DNA from: Pycnopodia helianthoides | Lineage: Eukaryota; Echinodermata; Asteroidea; Forcipulatida; Asteriidae | DNA length: 64,000 nucleotides | Assembly (NCBI GenBank): GCA_032158295.1 | Contig: CM063249.1 | Span: forward strand, 14,240,078-14,304,077 | Direction of reading: 5' to 3' | Part shown: piece after piece, positions 36,340 to 47,631 of the stretch | How the letters are laid out: each line of letters starts with the position of its first letter | Numbering within the stretch: the stretch's first letter is position 1 | Translations under genes and position numbers: made by a program | Notes under the pieces: generated by a model | Told to the model about the DNA's origin: nothing | What the model saw: only the letters and a program-made list of their open reading frames with translations | Database searches by the model: none

Positions 36340-37150
36340 CTGAGCTCAGTGGTACATGTAACCATTGCATGCATGGGAGGCCTCACTTGTTGATGTACAT
36401 GTAAAGTTCCACCAAGCGAACTGTTCACTGATTTGAAAGAAGTGCAAATGTAGTACAACTAAGTTGATCTCTTACCTTTAAGGCACTGGTGTATTTACCT
36501 CTGTTGGAAAGGAGGTTAGAGATTTCACAACGTGTATGATGAGGTTTGGTTCAAACTAGGACGATTTCTTGATTGTATTCATGCATCACGATTACAGTGT
36601 CCCTAGACTTTTTAAATTCACCGTCATCGCTGGGCTCTGGAAAAAAAAAGAGAGAGAGATCGAACTGAACATGCACTTGCGGCCCTTAGGGTAATTGAGC
36701 CTGGTAATGGAAAATCTGTGGGAGTAAATGGTTCCTGCTTTTGTAGGAATTTTCAAAGAGTTGGAAATGATTACTGTGACAAAGGGGGATCAGGGAGAAC
36801 ATAATTGGCAATTCCCTTTTCTCTGGTCCTTATCTGCTGAAGTGAGTTAAATGAGATTTATGGTGCATTCAAGTTTGAATGACCACGTATGTGATTGTTG
36901 TAGACTTTGCATGGTTAAAGAGTTTCGCTAGAGTAAAAGAGTAAGTGTTTAAAGAAATTGTCCCAATTATGTATTAATTTATGGTATCATTCCAGTACAT
37001 GAAGTAATGCTACTCATTATATCATGTTTACATGCACTAGCTCACTATCCCCTCTAGATGCTCACAGCAGGAATCCTGCATAACAAACTGATGTCATAAA
37101 CAGCCGATCCATCCGCCAAAATGAACTGTTTGATATGATTGTACGTGTCG
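36340..37150. other. Non-coding stretch, partly unique
   Basis: An (AG)n patch at 36640-36660. Bases 36670-36860 are unique-looking with GGTAATTGAGCC and ATAATTGGCAATTCCC words, faintly suggestive of regulatory DNA. Nothing firm. Confidence 0.3.
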
Positions 37151-37333
37151 GATCCCCACTGCTTCAATTCTTTAAAATCAACTGATGAGTTTCGGTTGGA
37201 TGCCTACTGCATCACTCCACCAAAATCAACTGGTATGAGTTTATAAAGGATCCCTACTTCCTTAATCCTCCAAAATCAACCGGTATGAGTTGATAAAGGA
37301 TCCCTATTGCCTTAATCCTCAAAAATCTAATAC
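37151..37333. repeat. 50-bp minisatellite, about 3.6 copies
   Basis: Units start at 37151, 37199, 37249 and 37299, each like GATCCCTACTGCCTTAATCC followed by 'TCCAAAATCAACTGGTATGA' and GTTTATAAAG. The last two full units are the most alike. Confidence 0.85.
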
Positions 37334-38360
37334 AAGTCCAATAGAAAATATGGACAGCATTGAAAGGTAACCACACAAAAAACCTTTAAAAACCACCAGT
37401 GAAAAAGCTGGTGGACAAGTGAAATGACAACCTGCATTAATTGGTCCCGCTGGCTGGTCACTGAAAACGTTACGGGCAAACCCTGACAAGTCCCATGGGT
37501 TTGTTTAAAATAACGCAATGTAGGCCTGGACTTGAATTCATCTGTCAAAAACTTAACCTAGTTTACTCCACGATCGATCTTCGGTCCCCAAACAGACATT
37601 TACCACTCAACTACAAGCTACACATAAATTTCCCAATGTTTTGTCCTTTCCGGTACAAGAAGTATAATTTTCCAATCAATATCAATAAACAGAAGTCTGC
37701 AAGATGTGTTTGCTAGCGATGGCCTTTTTTGATATCAACAAAAAGTACAAGCATGAGAAAAAATGTGTCACTCGCACGTAGCGCCAACTCAGCCCCCATC
37801 ACAGATATATCCAGGATCAGGTATTAAAAAAAGGCAATTGCCCACCAATCTTTGTATGGGAAGATACACGGCTGGCTTTCCCCTGTAGCTGCCCTTCTGT
37901 GCGAGTAGTATCTGCCGTGGTTCCCAGGCTGAGCTGCATGTGATGTTTGCCTTGCGTATCGCATCACAACTCAAATAGTAATATCACCGTGATCCCTCAG
38001 TGAATGGCAGGCTGTATCTACACGATGAAGATCATCAATGAGAACAAAACAAATGATGATAATAAAAAATAACAGATCTGCATTTTTTTTTTTGGGGGGG
38101 GGGTTATGAATTCATCCTGTGAATTATGCAGTGGTTTTGAAAATGAACATGTGTCCACTTACATCAACCAGTGCATAATACCACAATGTAATACTCATTA
38201 TGAAAAGTTGAGTGTGATGTTTGGTTGAGTCGTTCTCAAATTTGTGTACGAAATTTACTGAATAATTTGTTTTCATATTTAAAAATACTGATGAGTTTGT
38301 CATGATTTAATCTTGCATAGATATAGTGTAGGTTTGATAATTATAACGCGTGTCAGACTT

Positions 38361-38500
38361 AGGTTCCACTGGCTGAATCATTGGACTGTGGGTTCGATAT
38401 CCGATCACGACACTATGTCCTGTAGCAAGGTATTTAACCATAATTGCTTTTCTTAACCTAGGTGTATACATGGGTACCTGCGAAGGCTGAGATAGTAGTG
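38361..38500 (+). mobile_element. SINE-C copy with tRNA-like head
   Basis: TTCCACTGGCTGAATCATTG (A box region), TGTGGGTTCGATATCCG (B box), then 'CCTGTAGCAAGGTATTTAAC', CATAATTGCTTTTCTTAACC and ATGGGTACCTGCGAAGG. Body matches 55350-55640. Confidence 0.7.
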
Positions 38501-38524
38501 TGTTGGATTCACCCCTTTTTGGAA

Positions 38525-38605
38525 GGTTAAATTCATTTCCATTCTCTAGTTTTCAATAAACACACCACATCCAACCATGATCCAACCAACCTGTGAAAAT
38601 TTTAT
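38525..38605 (+). repeat. Short dispersed repeat 'TTTTCAATAAACACACCA'
   Basis: 'CTAGTTTTCAATAAACACAC' then CA(N)CCAACC and CTGAAAATG also occur at 16495-16560 and 50455-50520, all on the same strand. About 65 bases each; flanks differ. Confidence 0.55.
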
Positions 38606-38769
38606 CTATTTCAGTGGTACTGCTTTAGTGCAAATAAAACCGGGTTTATTTTGTCATGGATTTTATGCGCATTTACACAATCACTCACTCTATTACTAGA
38701 GACTGTAGAGTCCATCGCGCTGATCTTTTATATCATTGTCCAGGGTTAGTAGCTTGGTTCCAGAGTCAG

Positions 38770-39045
38770 TCAGCCTTTCTGGGGGGACCCAGTTGACCTT
38801 GCTGGGTGGACCCAGTTGCTGGATCCATGCTGGATCCAAGATGTTCTGGGGCAACATCTGGTTCTTGACTGTCCAGGTTGGGGAGGGGGGATTCTGCCTT
38901 CGCAGTTAATGCCAATGATCAGTGCCTTCTTTGTTGGGTTGTTATCAGCAAGATGGGCAATGTGGCCAAAAAGAGCATCTCTGCGATGACAAACTAGGTA
39001 TTCAATGGTGGAGAGTTTGACTCTTTGGGCAACCTCAGGGTTATT
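38770..39045 (-). pseudogene. Non-LTR retrotransposon C-terminal fragment, 91 open codons
   Basis: The minus-strand frame has no ATG. It reads PEVAQRVKLSTIEYLVCHRR then DALFGHIAHLADNNPTKKAL before a stop at 38770-38772. This matches the ...RR.ALFGH.ARL.D..P...AL... C-terminal region common in marine-animal LINE polyproteins. The conserved Cys/His-type end and the reverse-transcriptase core are missing. Confidence 0.7.
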
Positions 39046-39332
39046 TCAACTGTGGCAATCGAAAAAAGAAACACATTTCTTTCGTTTTTATCTTTACTGA
39101 ACTGTTCAGTGCAGGTTTGGAATTGGAAATCTTCAGAATACATTGAATCTTTAAAAGTGTTTACTCTAGACTGAAGGACTTGTTTGACTATGGAGTTTAA
39201 TACCGGCCAAGTTATAAAATTACTAGACTCTGGCCAGTGGTCCAGTGGGTATTTCAAGCTCTGCACAGTTCATAGAAGCTACTTTTACAAAAAAAAAACG
39301 TTATCTTTTATTAGAAGTATCAACATTCACTG

Positions 39333-39823
39333 GTGACTGCCCAGTGGGGTTCCCCTTTAACTAGCCACCGTATCCCGGTAACCAGGGACAAACAAATCTC
39401 TGTACCACAAATCTACTTTTCAAACTGCGCTGGGGGAAAAAAAAAGGTCCAGAAAAACCCAGGAATCTGCAGGCTTGTTTACTTGCAGATGCTAACATGT
39501 GTCCCGGATACAGTGTGTATTTTCAGGTGCATGGAGGGGTTGTCTGACGCAGTGTACTTTTGTCTCTTGTTGAAGGTGTACCATCCCTCGTGTACGCTTC
39601 ATCACTTTGCGGTGCAACGTGCAAAGGTTGCACTCTTGACTGTAGCGGTTTTTCTTGTTCTTCTTTTCTTTTGTGGGCAAGCGTTGAAGCAGGGTTTGGA
39701 GTTTGTTTGTCCATGGAATCGGTTGTTGACTTGGATGGTGGTTTTTGTGAGTTGAAAGGGTGAGAATACATATTGCTGTAACAGTGCTGTTGTTAACGTA
39801 CATGTACATTGGAGCAAAATAAA
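39333..39823 (+). other. Stop-poor region with long frames on both strands, unrecognised
   Basis: A 140-codon + frame (39333-39755), the longest after the MN1 exon, overlaps minus-strand frames of 105, 82 and 71 codons. Its product has a Leu/Val/Phe-rich segment near its C-terminus (AVFLVLLFFCG) that could be a membrane helix. An AATAAA lies at about 39818. No homology recognised, so a chance stop-poor stretch is at least as likely as a gene. Confidence 0.15.
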
Positions 39824-40029
39824 TTGTGTAATGATGCCCCCTTTTTCGAAATTAGGTATATTTATGTGAGTTTCCTTTAGTTTTCGTTAGGTGAGTTGTC
39901 TCGGGTGTTTTAAGGTACCAGGAGACCAGGCATTTCAACTTCCCCTTTTACCTCAACAGACCCTGATTTGAATTCTGGGTACTGAAATTAGAACCTGTGA
40001 ATGGGATTTTGTTCTTCTTTATCTTACTG

Positions 40030-40195
40030 GTAATAAGACCAAGAAACCCTACAAAAGTGTCTTGCCCTGTAACTCGTCTGCCTGAAAATACCTGTGTAGA
40101 GAAGATGTTGAAGTAGTCTCAGTTTTAGATGTGGGAGGAAAATACCCATCCAAGTAATCAAGTGAGGACTGAAAACCCAACTTCTTAACTGATCA
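40030..40195 (-). mobile_element. SINE-D copy, inverted
   Basis: 'CCTGTGTAGAGAAGATG' and 'GTTTTAGATGTGGGAGGAAA' followed by ATACCCATCCAAGTAATCA match the inverted copy at 43985-44170 and, reversed, 61912-62112. Confidence 0.6.
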
Positions 40196-40964
40196 GCTGA
40201 TTTCCTCATTTGGGGTTTATCATCTGTGCCATTGAAGATTTAAAAACACAGCACAAAGTCTTGCTATGTTTGGTGCGTTCCTCTGTTTTTTTTTGACAAA
40301 CAGCAGTTGTATGTCTGCGATATTGTCTCCCCCCCACTTCGCAACTAGCCCACTGGACTGCACCAAACCTGAATAGTTATCAGCCCCTCCTGTAAACCCA
40401 CTGCACTGGTCTCTGGGCTAGTGGGCTGGTAGCAGTTGACCCTTTCAAGGGGCGTGCCTGTACAAATGCAGCATTACTTCAAAGTTCAAGGCCGATATGT
40501 AAAGTGTAACTACAGGTATACATGCTCCTATATTTACAACACCTGTGTGTCATGAGTTTGCTCAATTGTACATAAATCATCAGACACCTGTGCCTAACAT
40601 TTATACTTGGACATGATCCAATTAGTACATGTAGTCGCCTTAAATATGGATGATTCAAAAGAGAGGCTTCCATAATCCCTCTCCATAGCTTCGCTCGATC
40701 CCAACACCTGAACTAAAGGCGCTGGGGATGGGCTGACGTATACGCATGCACATTGAACCATTTCCCCAGACCTTATAACCCCCGGTCAAATCTTCCTGTT
40801 CACGGAAGAATCGACCTCTATCAATATAATGCAGCTCTCTGGTGTAAATCCATGGGAAATAATAATAACAATAGGGCTCAATCGCAACATTACTAATTTA
40901 CCTGAATAGTTTTATTCTTCTTGCAACTTTGGTTTTACGTGTTGAAGAAGAAGAGGGCTAACCT

Positions 40965-41160
40965 TTTCACATGTTGATTGCTAACCCTGGCAAACTCCTG
41001 AGAAATGGCAACTTCTTGGGAAATAGCTACCCCTGCTTGGGAGTAAGGTTAAGCGAAATAACCCCTGGGTTAGCATGCTGAGTGTTCAGTCTTCCCAGGA
41101 AACTTGCAAGTTGCATTGAGTGTGAAACTCCTCAGAAGTTTCCTGGGGTTTTCAATCATT
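40965..41160 (+). repeat. 'CCTGGGAAA' repeat family, copy 4
   Basis: 'CTTTTCACATGTTGATTGCT', AACCCTGGCAAACTCCTGAG and 'CCCCTGCTTGGGAGTAAGG', then 'AGTTTCCTGGGGTTTTC' at the far end. Confidence 0.75.
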
Positions 41161-41477
41161 TGAATCATTCAAACATAAAATGTTAAGTTCCAAAAAATGT
41201 TTAAATTTTTACGGATTTCCCCCCTTTTGTCATAAAAGTCCCATACGTGATGACTGAAAATTAGAACTGAAGTCTGCAGTGTATTAATAACCACTGATTC
41301 AAACTAGATTTAATGAGTTTCATTTCCTGTGGAGATGAGGCAATACAAGTTGTTGAAGGACATCCCGTCACCCTCTTCTGGTCAAGCATAAGTGTCTCCC
41401 CTGACAGCATCGGGATAAAGAATATTATTTCATAGATTAACTTGCAAAGTGGATACAAAAATTAATAATAGTTTAGT

Positions 41478-41633
41478 TTAACCATACACAGATGTGTGAT
41501 AACGATTCATATACTCAGTGGTTTCCGAGTCCTGTAGAAATAATTCACAGACATAATACTTAAGCCGGATTCGAACCCATGACCCATGCATTCTAGAGCA
41601 GATATCTAACCACCAGACCAACGAGCATGGCCA
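41478..41633 (-). mobile_element. SINE-A copy, inverted
   Basis: 'TACTCAGTGGTTTCCGAGTC' then GGATTCGAACCCATGACCC (inverted B box, 41567-41585) and 'CTAGAGCAGATATCTAACCA' (inverted A-box side). A further piece with a + strand B box (GGGTTTGAATCCCACC, about 41782) lies just downstream. Confidence 0.75.
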
Positions 41634-41869
41634 GTGATGAGAGGCCAGTTCAAGTCCTGTAATGAGTAATGGTTACTGCAATGCAATCAATAGGTGGCAT
41701 CAGGGTTGAAGGCTAATAATGTTTTGGTTTAACCATACACCGATGTGTATCAGAATGTAGGGTCATGGAATGCGGGTGTCGGGTTTGAATCCCACCTGGT
41801 CAAGTTGTGAGATCTGCTCCCTTTCTTCATATAAAAAGTTTATAAAAATTGTTTGGTACAATCGCCATT

Positions 41870-42140
41870 GGCAGGCAATATACTACACTGGTCATATTGG
41901 AAATGTTACATTTTATTTCATAATTTCCACATAAATTCAAGAGTTACAAAAGGAGCAGCTTAACAAGTTTTAAGATGTGCCCTCTTTTTTCATATCAAAA
42001 GTTGATAAAAAATCAATGCAGTCTCCATAAAAAAATAAGATTTAACGTTTTTTTTCCATTGAGCTGTGTACAAATTGTGTCTGCAGGAAGTCTCGGTGGC
42101 TCTTTTTTAAACACATGATATTACAGGTACATGGTCTATA
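41870..42140 (-). mobile_element. Truncated copy of the TATAGACC TIR element
   Basis: Right edge ends ATGGTCTATA at 42131-42140. Internal words 'GAGCTGTGTACAAATTGTGT' and 'CATATCAAAAGTTGATAAAA' are the reverse of words in 57104-57429. The opposite TIR was not found. Confidence 0.65.
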
Positions 42141-42454
42141 GCCTACACAGTGTAGAAAAAAACCAATAAAACTTTTTCCCTCCTGCTGTACCCCATCATC
42201 GGTCCACTAATGACCCCTCTCCTGTTTTGCAGCCCTCCATCACCCTCACCCCTTCCTGTTACCTCTAAACACACACCCCCTTCACTCAAATTTCCAGCCC
42301 TCCTTGTCAGTTGGGATTTCCCTTCCTATGACCCACCTGTTACTGGACTCTAAACTAGTACATGTGCTCCTTTGCATTCATAGTTTAAATCCAACAAATT
42401 TAACTTGTGATTTCTAAAAGCTTCAAGGTAACTCTGTGTTTAATGTGGTGCCAG

Positions 42455-42560
42455 GCTACAGCCCGTTGCCTCTGTTGCCCTGGTCTTGGCCTTGGTGCCC
42501 CCTTCACAAGTTTCCCCATGGACTTTTAAGGTTTGCAAATGGAAGTGCCCTTTGCAAAAG
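42455..42560 (-). mobile_element. SINE-B fragment
   Basis: 'GTTGCCCTGGTCTTGGCCTT' then GGTGCCCCCTTCACAAG match the family core in inverted orientation. Confidence 0.5.
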
Positions 42561-43074
42561 GAAAATGGCCTCGCCCTCTCAAAGATGAAATTCCATATTG
42601 TCTTACCAAACAAAAACAAAAAGTAGGATAATATATCATCTACATTCACTATAATCAATATTTTTAGATTTAAATTTTTTAACTCGCCTCCCACCCCAGT
42701 TTTCAATTCGAAAAAGTTGTTGTTGTTTTTTAAAATTTTTATTATCAAATTTAACTAAAATCAAATTTCCTTTTTCAATTATTTTCTTTGACTCGCCCAC
42801 TAATATTTATGAACAAAGAACTAATGAAACTTTTAATTATCAATAATTTGAGTGACTCCTTATAAAAGTGTCTTTTACTCTAAGTCTTTACCCTTGTACT
42901 TCTTTGACTGCTATTACATTGTCCAGTACAAGGGAATAGCCTCGAGGCATGGAATTGGGACATTAACTAGAGGGCCGTGCAACCTCTTTATACTCTGACT
43001 CACAGAACAGAAACATGCACTGTCTAGAAATAAATAGGTATAGGTCTCAATCATAGAAGTAGAACCCGGAGAAC

Positions 43075-43280
43075 GCTGAGTGAGTCATTAGCCATGCGAC
43101 TCAGTTGTGCGACCAATTTTTGGATGCGCGCCTCGCCTTTTATTACGCTTTTTTTTTTTACACGTGTATGGCAAAATGATATCACCTAGTGTTCCTCGCA
43201 TGTGGTGCACAAGCTAGCGTATCATGCCGATATGCGCAAATCACGTGCTGATTTGCGCAAGTTGCGGCCGATATGCACAA
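43075..43280. promoter_or_regulatory. CpG-rich palindrome with E-box and TTGCGCAA core
   Basis: GCGCAAATCA at 43234-43243 pairs exactly with TGATTTGCGC at 43249-43258 around CGTGC. The junction makes a CACGTG E-box (43242-43247), and TTGCGCAA (43253-43260) is the C/EBP-type core. The half-site 'GCCGATATGC' flanks it on both sides. TGAGTCA, an AP-1 word, lies near 43080. Outside all repeats; regulatory function is inference. Confidence 0.35.
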
Positions 43281-43407
43281 AAATAATTTTTTTAAGCCAT
43301 TAGGGTCCCACCTCCACTACCGGTAATCTCTAGAATTACTAATGTCAAGTTTGTTAACTTTTCTAGCCCAAAATAATAACAACATTTTGTCTTTATGAAA
43401 TGCAAAA

Positions 43408-43590
43408 CTTGGTTTAATTGGTAAACATGCAGTTTGTGATGAGTGCATGGTGTCATACACTCAATGATTTCAACTGCCTGTTACTTATTTTCAAAACTTC
43501 ATTGCCAAGTAAAGACTGAGCTTGTTTCCGCTTGTTCACATACGCTGATATTTGGCCGTCTAATGGACTGGTAATGGTCTATTATGTGCA
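43408..43590 (+). repeat. Dispersed repeat shared with 56852-57020
   Basis: 'TTGGTTTAATTGGTAAACAT', GCATGGTGTCATACA, 'TCAACTGC', 'GTTACTTATT' and 'CTGATATT' occur in the same order in both copies. No termini identified. Confidence 0.65.
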
Positions 43591-43984
43591 ATATTTGTCC
43601 ATAAGTACAACTGTATTTGAGTACAACTGCACACTAGTACAGCTGTACGCGAGTGACGGTATTTCACAGACATAAATAATTCTTTGGAGGATTCGTACTG
43701 GTATGAAATCAGTGAGATTTAAAGTAAACTTTTTCCCCCACTTTTAATTACCAATCCTGTACTCTGTAAGTTTAACCCTAGTAGTAGTCTGTATTACATT
43801 ATGTTTAATGCCAAGCAATAGTTTTCGAGCTGTGCATCCTTTTTGGTCGAAATTGCAAATTCGGGAAACGAGTGCAGTCAAGGCATACCCAGTAAGGTGA
43901 CTTCCCAACTTTCATAAAGGTCATTTTAAGGTCACGTGGTGTGTTTTACCAATACAAATGGGTTATTATTGTTACATCTTTCTG

Positions 43985-44170
43985 TTAATAAAACCAAAGG
44001 ACCCTCTAGCACTGTGACCCGTAGGCCTGAAGATACCTGTGTAGAGAAGACGGGATGAAATGTTAGTTTTTGATTTGGGAGGAAGACCCCAAAATAGGGA
44101 AAACCCATGCAATCAGGTAGGCTGAAACCACAATCCACATGCAAGGCTCTGGTCTGGGATTCAAATCAGG
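43985..44170 (-). mobile_element. SINE-D copy, inverted
   Basis: 'GGAAAACCCATGCAATCAGG' and 'GATTTGGGAGGAAGACCCC' are the reverse of words in 61912-62112. Its tRNA-like end runs into the 48-bp array that follows. Confidence 0.65.
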
Positions 44171-44384
44171 GTCACAGAGGTGAAAGGCAGGGTGCTCCGG
44201 TCCAGGATTTGAACCAGGGTCACAGAGGTGAAAGGCAGGGTGCTCCGGTCCAGGATTTGAACCAGGGTCACAGAGGTGAAAGGCTGGGTGCTCCGGTCCA
44301 GGATTTGAACCAGGGTCACAGAGGCGAAAGGCAGGTTGCTCCGGTCCAGGATTTGAACCAGGGTCACAGATGTGAAAGGCAGGG
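44171..44384 (-). repeat. 48-bp tandem array of a SINE B-box segment, about 4.5 copies
   Basis: Units begin at 44171, 44219, 44267, 44315 and 44363, at exactly 48-base steps, with few differences. On the minus strand each repeat carries GGTTCAAATCCTGG, a good pol III B box. Because 48 is a multiple of three, the array is open in frame on both strands (16-residue repeats such as GHRGERQGAPVQDLNQ), which explains the 123- and 77-codon frames; these are not genes. Confidence 0.9.
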
Positions 44385-44739
44385 AAGAAACCACTTAACC
44401 AACCTGAATACTTTTATAAAGATTAATCACAGGACAAATTTAATTGGCCCTGAAATTGGGACAGCTCTAAACTGCTGAAAGAACCATGTGAAGAACTAAT
44501 ATTGACCCATCCCTTTAAAATCCCTTTAATCCATACCCCAGACATGTTCCCTGCCTTGTCTGGTAGAGGTCTGGTGGTGTGAAGCAGTTAGGGAATTCAT
44601 TGACACACTCGGTGTAAAAGTGAATGTGCCTAATGAGCTCTGCTACACAACCCATAACATAGACACTACCTGGGAACAATACTCTCCTTCAGAAAAATAC
44701 CCCTTGCTTTTATACCTGGATATATTTGGGCAGCAACCA

Positions 44740-45060
44740 AGCTCAACAATGGCATTTTGTGGGCTGTTCAGGTATTAAAAAAGCTACTGGTTGTTCCCTC
44801 CATGGAGAGAGAGAGGGCAGAAATACCTGGGTTTTAGCTTTGGACCCCTGAATAGGGAAATATAGTTTACCTCTGGCTTGTAAACAGTGCAATTGATTGG
44901 GCCTGTCACTCAAGTTGCCTGACAGCTGTGGAGTGTTTTCACAATGCCATGGGCTGAATGGTGCGATTACTGACTGGTGTGTTGATTGCAAGGCTTGCTC
45001 AGCAGGTACCAATGGTGTCCTGCCTGGCTCCCTGCCTGGCCGGCCCCTGAGCTCACTGCC
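44740..45060. other. Unique-looking GC-richer stretch
   Basis: Contains TTGATTGGGCCTGTCACTCA followed by AGTTGCCTGACAGCTGTGG at 44890-44935, words like Hox/Pbx and Meis sites. No repeat match and no recognisable protein in the 89-codon minus frame. Confidence 0.2.
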
Positions 45061-45623
45061 ATCACGCTAACCACTAAACAAAATCTGACTGCTTGGGTAT
45101 ACACTATACACACGCACACTGGACGTGGCCGTCAAAAAGTCAAGCGAGTCCCCACCGTTTTCCCTCCCCCAAATCTATTAAGTAACCAAGCGATCTTGTC
45201 AGTTACACAGCACTTCATTTATTGATTCTATAGATCACTCTGGACACATACCCCCCCCCCCATGATTTATTACTGTCAATACTGCTACTCCGTATTTTCT
45301 ATTGGGTCTATCTCTCTTTTTTTAAAAAGAGGAAAAAAGTGAAATGGCCCCAGACAATTGTAATCCCTGTGAATGGTACTCGGGGTCGGCCTGATTATGT
45401 GTTTGCACTCTTCTTGTCTGGTACACGTGTAGGCAGTGACTGAGGTGACATGTAATTGTTGCTGTAAAATTGATTTGGATTGGGAGGGGATTGGTTGCAC
45501 CAATATTGACACTTATGTTGGTTTTTCCTTTTATTGCTTTATTCAGTCAGCCGGACTTCCGATTAGATTCAAGTAGCCAATAATTCTTCCATTCTAAACT
45601 ACTGTGCTGTGTAATTTATCGAT

Positions 45624-45759
45624 GTGCGGCCATCTTTGTTGGGTTACCTGCTCACACAGTGATAGTGATCATTCCATGTGAAGGGACCAGCCAATATGTT
45701 CTTTCCAGCCTCAGTTTGGTTACATTGGGATGAATGGCAGAAAAGCAAAATGGCCGCAC
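45624..45759. mobile_element. 136-bp fold-back element with GTGCGGCCAT termini
   Basis: GTGCGGCCATCTTTG at the left pairs with CAAAATGGCCGCAC at the right. The inner CCAGCCTCAGTTTGGTTACA is shared with pieces near 5178 and 7400. No coding capacity. Confidence 0.65.
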
Positions 45760-46234
45760 CATAATAAAGGTCTATTGACTGACCCAATTCACCTGATGTC
45801 ATCACAAGAATCATGGTTGCGCCATTATAAAATGTATTTTTTTGCGTAAAGCAAACTGTAGGCCTACATTGTTTTTAAGAATCAAACATTCTAGCCTTTT
45901 TTACAAACTATAATCAGAGCCCAATTATATCCTAAGTCAATATTAGGCACTTTTGGTAACACGACAGAAAAATCCACTTTCAACATATTTGACAGGTAAG
46001 CAATGAACCTTACAGAAAAACAGCATTAACACGAAAAACAAAAAAGAAATAGAAATACAAAAATGAAAGAGCTAGAGAGTCTGAACATCTGATTTCCTCT
46101 TATACTATTCAAATAAAATAGTACCATAGAAAACTGAAAACACTGTACCAAGTTTTGTGTGCTCAGCCATTTCCTTTTTTCCTTCAAATGTTTTTTACAT
46201 GTAGAAATATTTAGGATGAACTTAAGTTAGTAAA

Positions 46235-46900
46235 TGTAGGTCAAGTACACTGTGTCCTTGGCACAGGGTTTATATTTACAAAACAGATCCAATGCAGAAA
46301 CCATGTTTCCAGGATCTCTTTAAAGACGTGGCTTAGGTCCTGTATTTGTGTGATTGTCAAATAAAGTTAGATGACTTTTGTTCGTAAAAATTAGTGTGAA
46401 ACACTGGAGAAACACTTTGAAATCGGAATTTAGTTATCGTTTCTTAAAAAAAAGAAAACAGTTCAAATTCCATGTAGGTAGAGTACAGGTCAAGTAGGAT
46501 CCATCCTTGCACCAAGGTTCATATTTACAAAACGGAGTCATTTCAAAAACCATATCTCCAGTAGGCTTATCTCTTCAAAGACATAGTCGGTTCCTGGGCG
46601 ATTGCTAAAAAAGGAACGTGACTTTTGTTTGTAAAAATCAGTAAGTTAGTAGAATGGTTCCAGTCGTATCCTGAGAAGTTTTTCTGTAGGCTTTATGAAA
46701 AGCTCTTTATATCTAAGTTTAATAATAGTTCTCTTCCCTTAAAAACCTCCAGAGAAGTAAATATTACAGAGTTGAACTCCACACCGTAAAATACAGGTCA
46801 GATCTGTCCTTGGCACCAAGGTTCATGTTTACAAAACAGACTCAATGCAGAAACCATGTCTCCAGTGTCTCTTTAAAGACATTGGTAAATTTCTGAACGA
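46235..46900 (+). repeat. Three diverged direct copies of a 110-170 bp unit
   Basis: 'GTCCTTGGCACCAAGGTTCA', TTTACAAAAC, 'AATGCAGAAACCATGTCTCC' and CTCTTTAAAGACAT occur three times, with TTTACAAAAC at 46275, 46524 and 46828. Two copies also share 'GACTTTTGTT(C/T)GTAAAAAT'. Spacing is uneven (249 and 304). Class unknown. Confidence 0.8.
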
Positions 46901-47631
46901 TCATAAAAAAAAAAAGTAAGAAGAAAAAAATATATATATGAAAACTTATTTACAAGTTGATATAGGGCCCAATTTCTTAAAGCCTGTAAGCAGACATCGT
47001 CTGCTTATAAAGTACCCATTAGCAGAATTTCTTTTTCTTACAGCATACATACACCTTACAAATAATTTACAATCATTAGGTTGGCCGTGACCTCATTGCT
47101 TACTGAGCACTCAAAACTTTCAACTCCCCCCCCCTCCCAAACAATAAATAAAAAATAAATAAATGAATAAGAAATACAATTTTGTAAAACCATCCACTCA
47201 CCCGCTCTTTAATGTTAAAGTTGCATGGCCCAGTTTTCGCCAAAAGAAATTGTAAAAAAAAACATCTGAACGTTTAGAAAGATAATGCTGTTTTCGCATA
47301 TGCCACAAACAATGCACAAAATACATGTAGCTTGCAAAGTTGTTTGTACATCGCTGGTGGACTTGAGATAATATCTGGATGCTAACAATAATTCATTTTT
47401 AATTTTTAATTAACTACCACTTTAAGTGAAAGCTTAGAACTTCTTGAATCTTTAATAAACAGCTATTTGAAACTTAAATCTAAATATCTTGGTCTAATCA
47501 GACCTAGAATCTTTAAGTGTTTAGACTTCAGCAGAACACCTCTTGTTTCCCCTTGTTTTGTTTAATTTAAATTTAAATTGTTGCGATACTGCTGCTAAAA
47601 TATAGGATTCGAACTGCCTCTAGCTACTGGG

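Noticed and set aside
44107..44478. 123-codon frame with 16-residue repeats, and its 77-codon mirror
   Set aside because: Both come from the 48-bp tandem array, whose period is a multiple of three. The unit is a SINE B-box segment, not a protein repeat.
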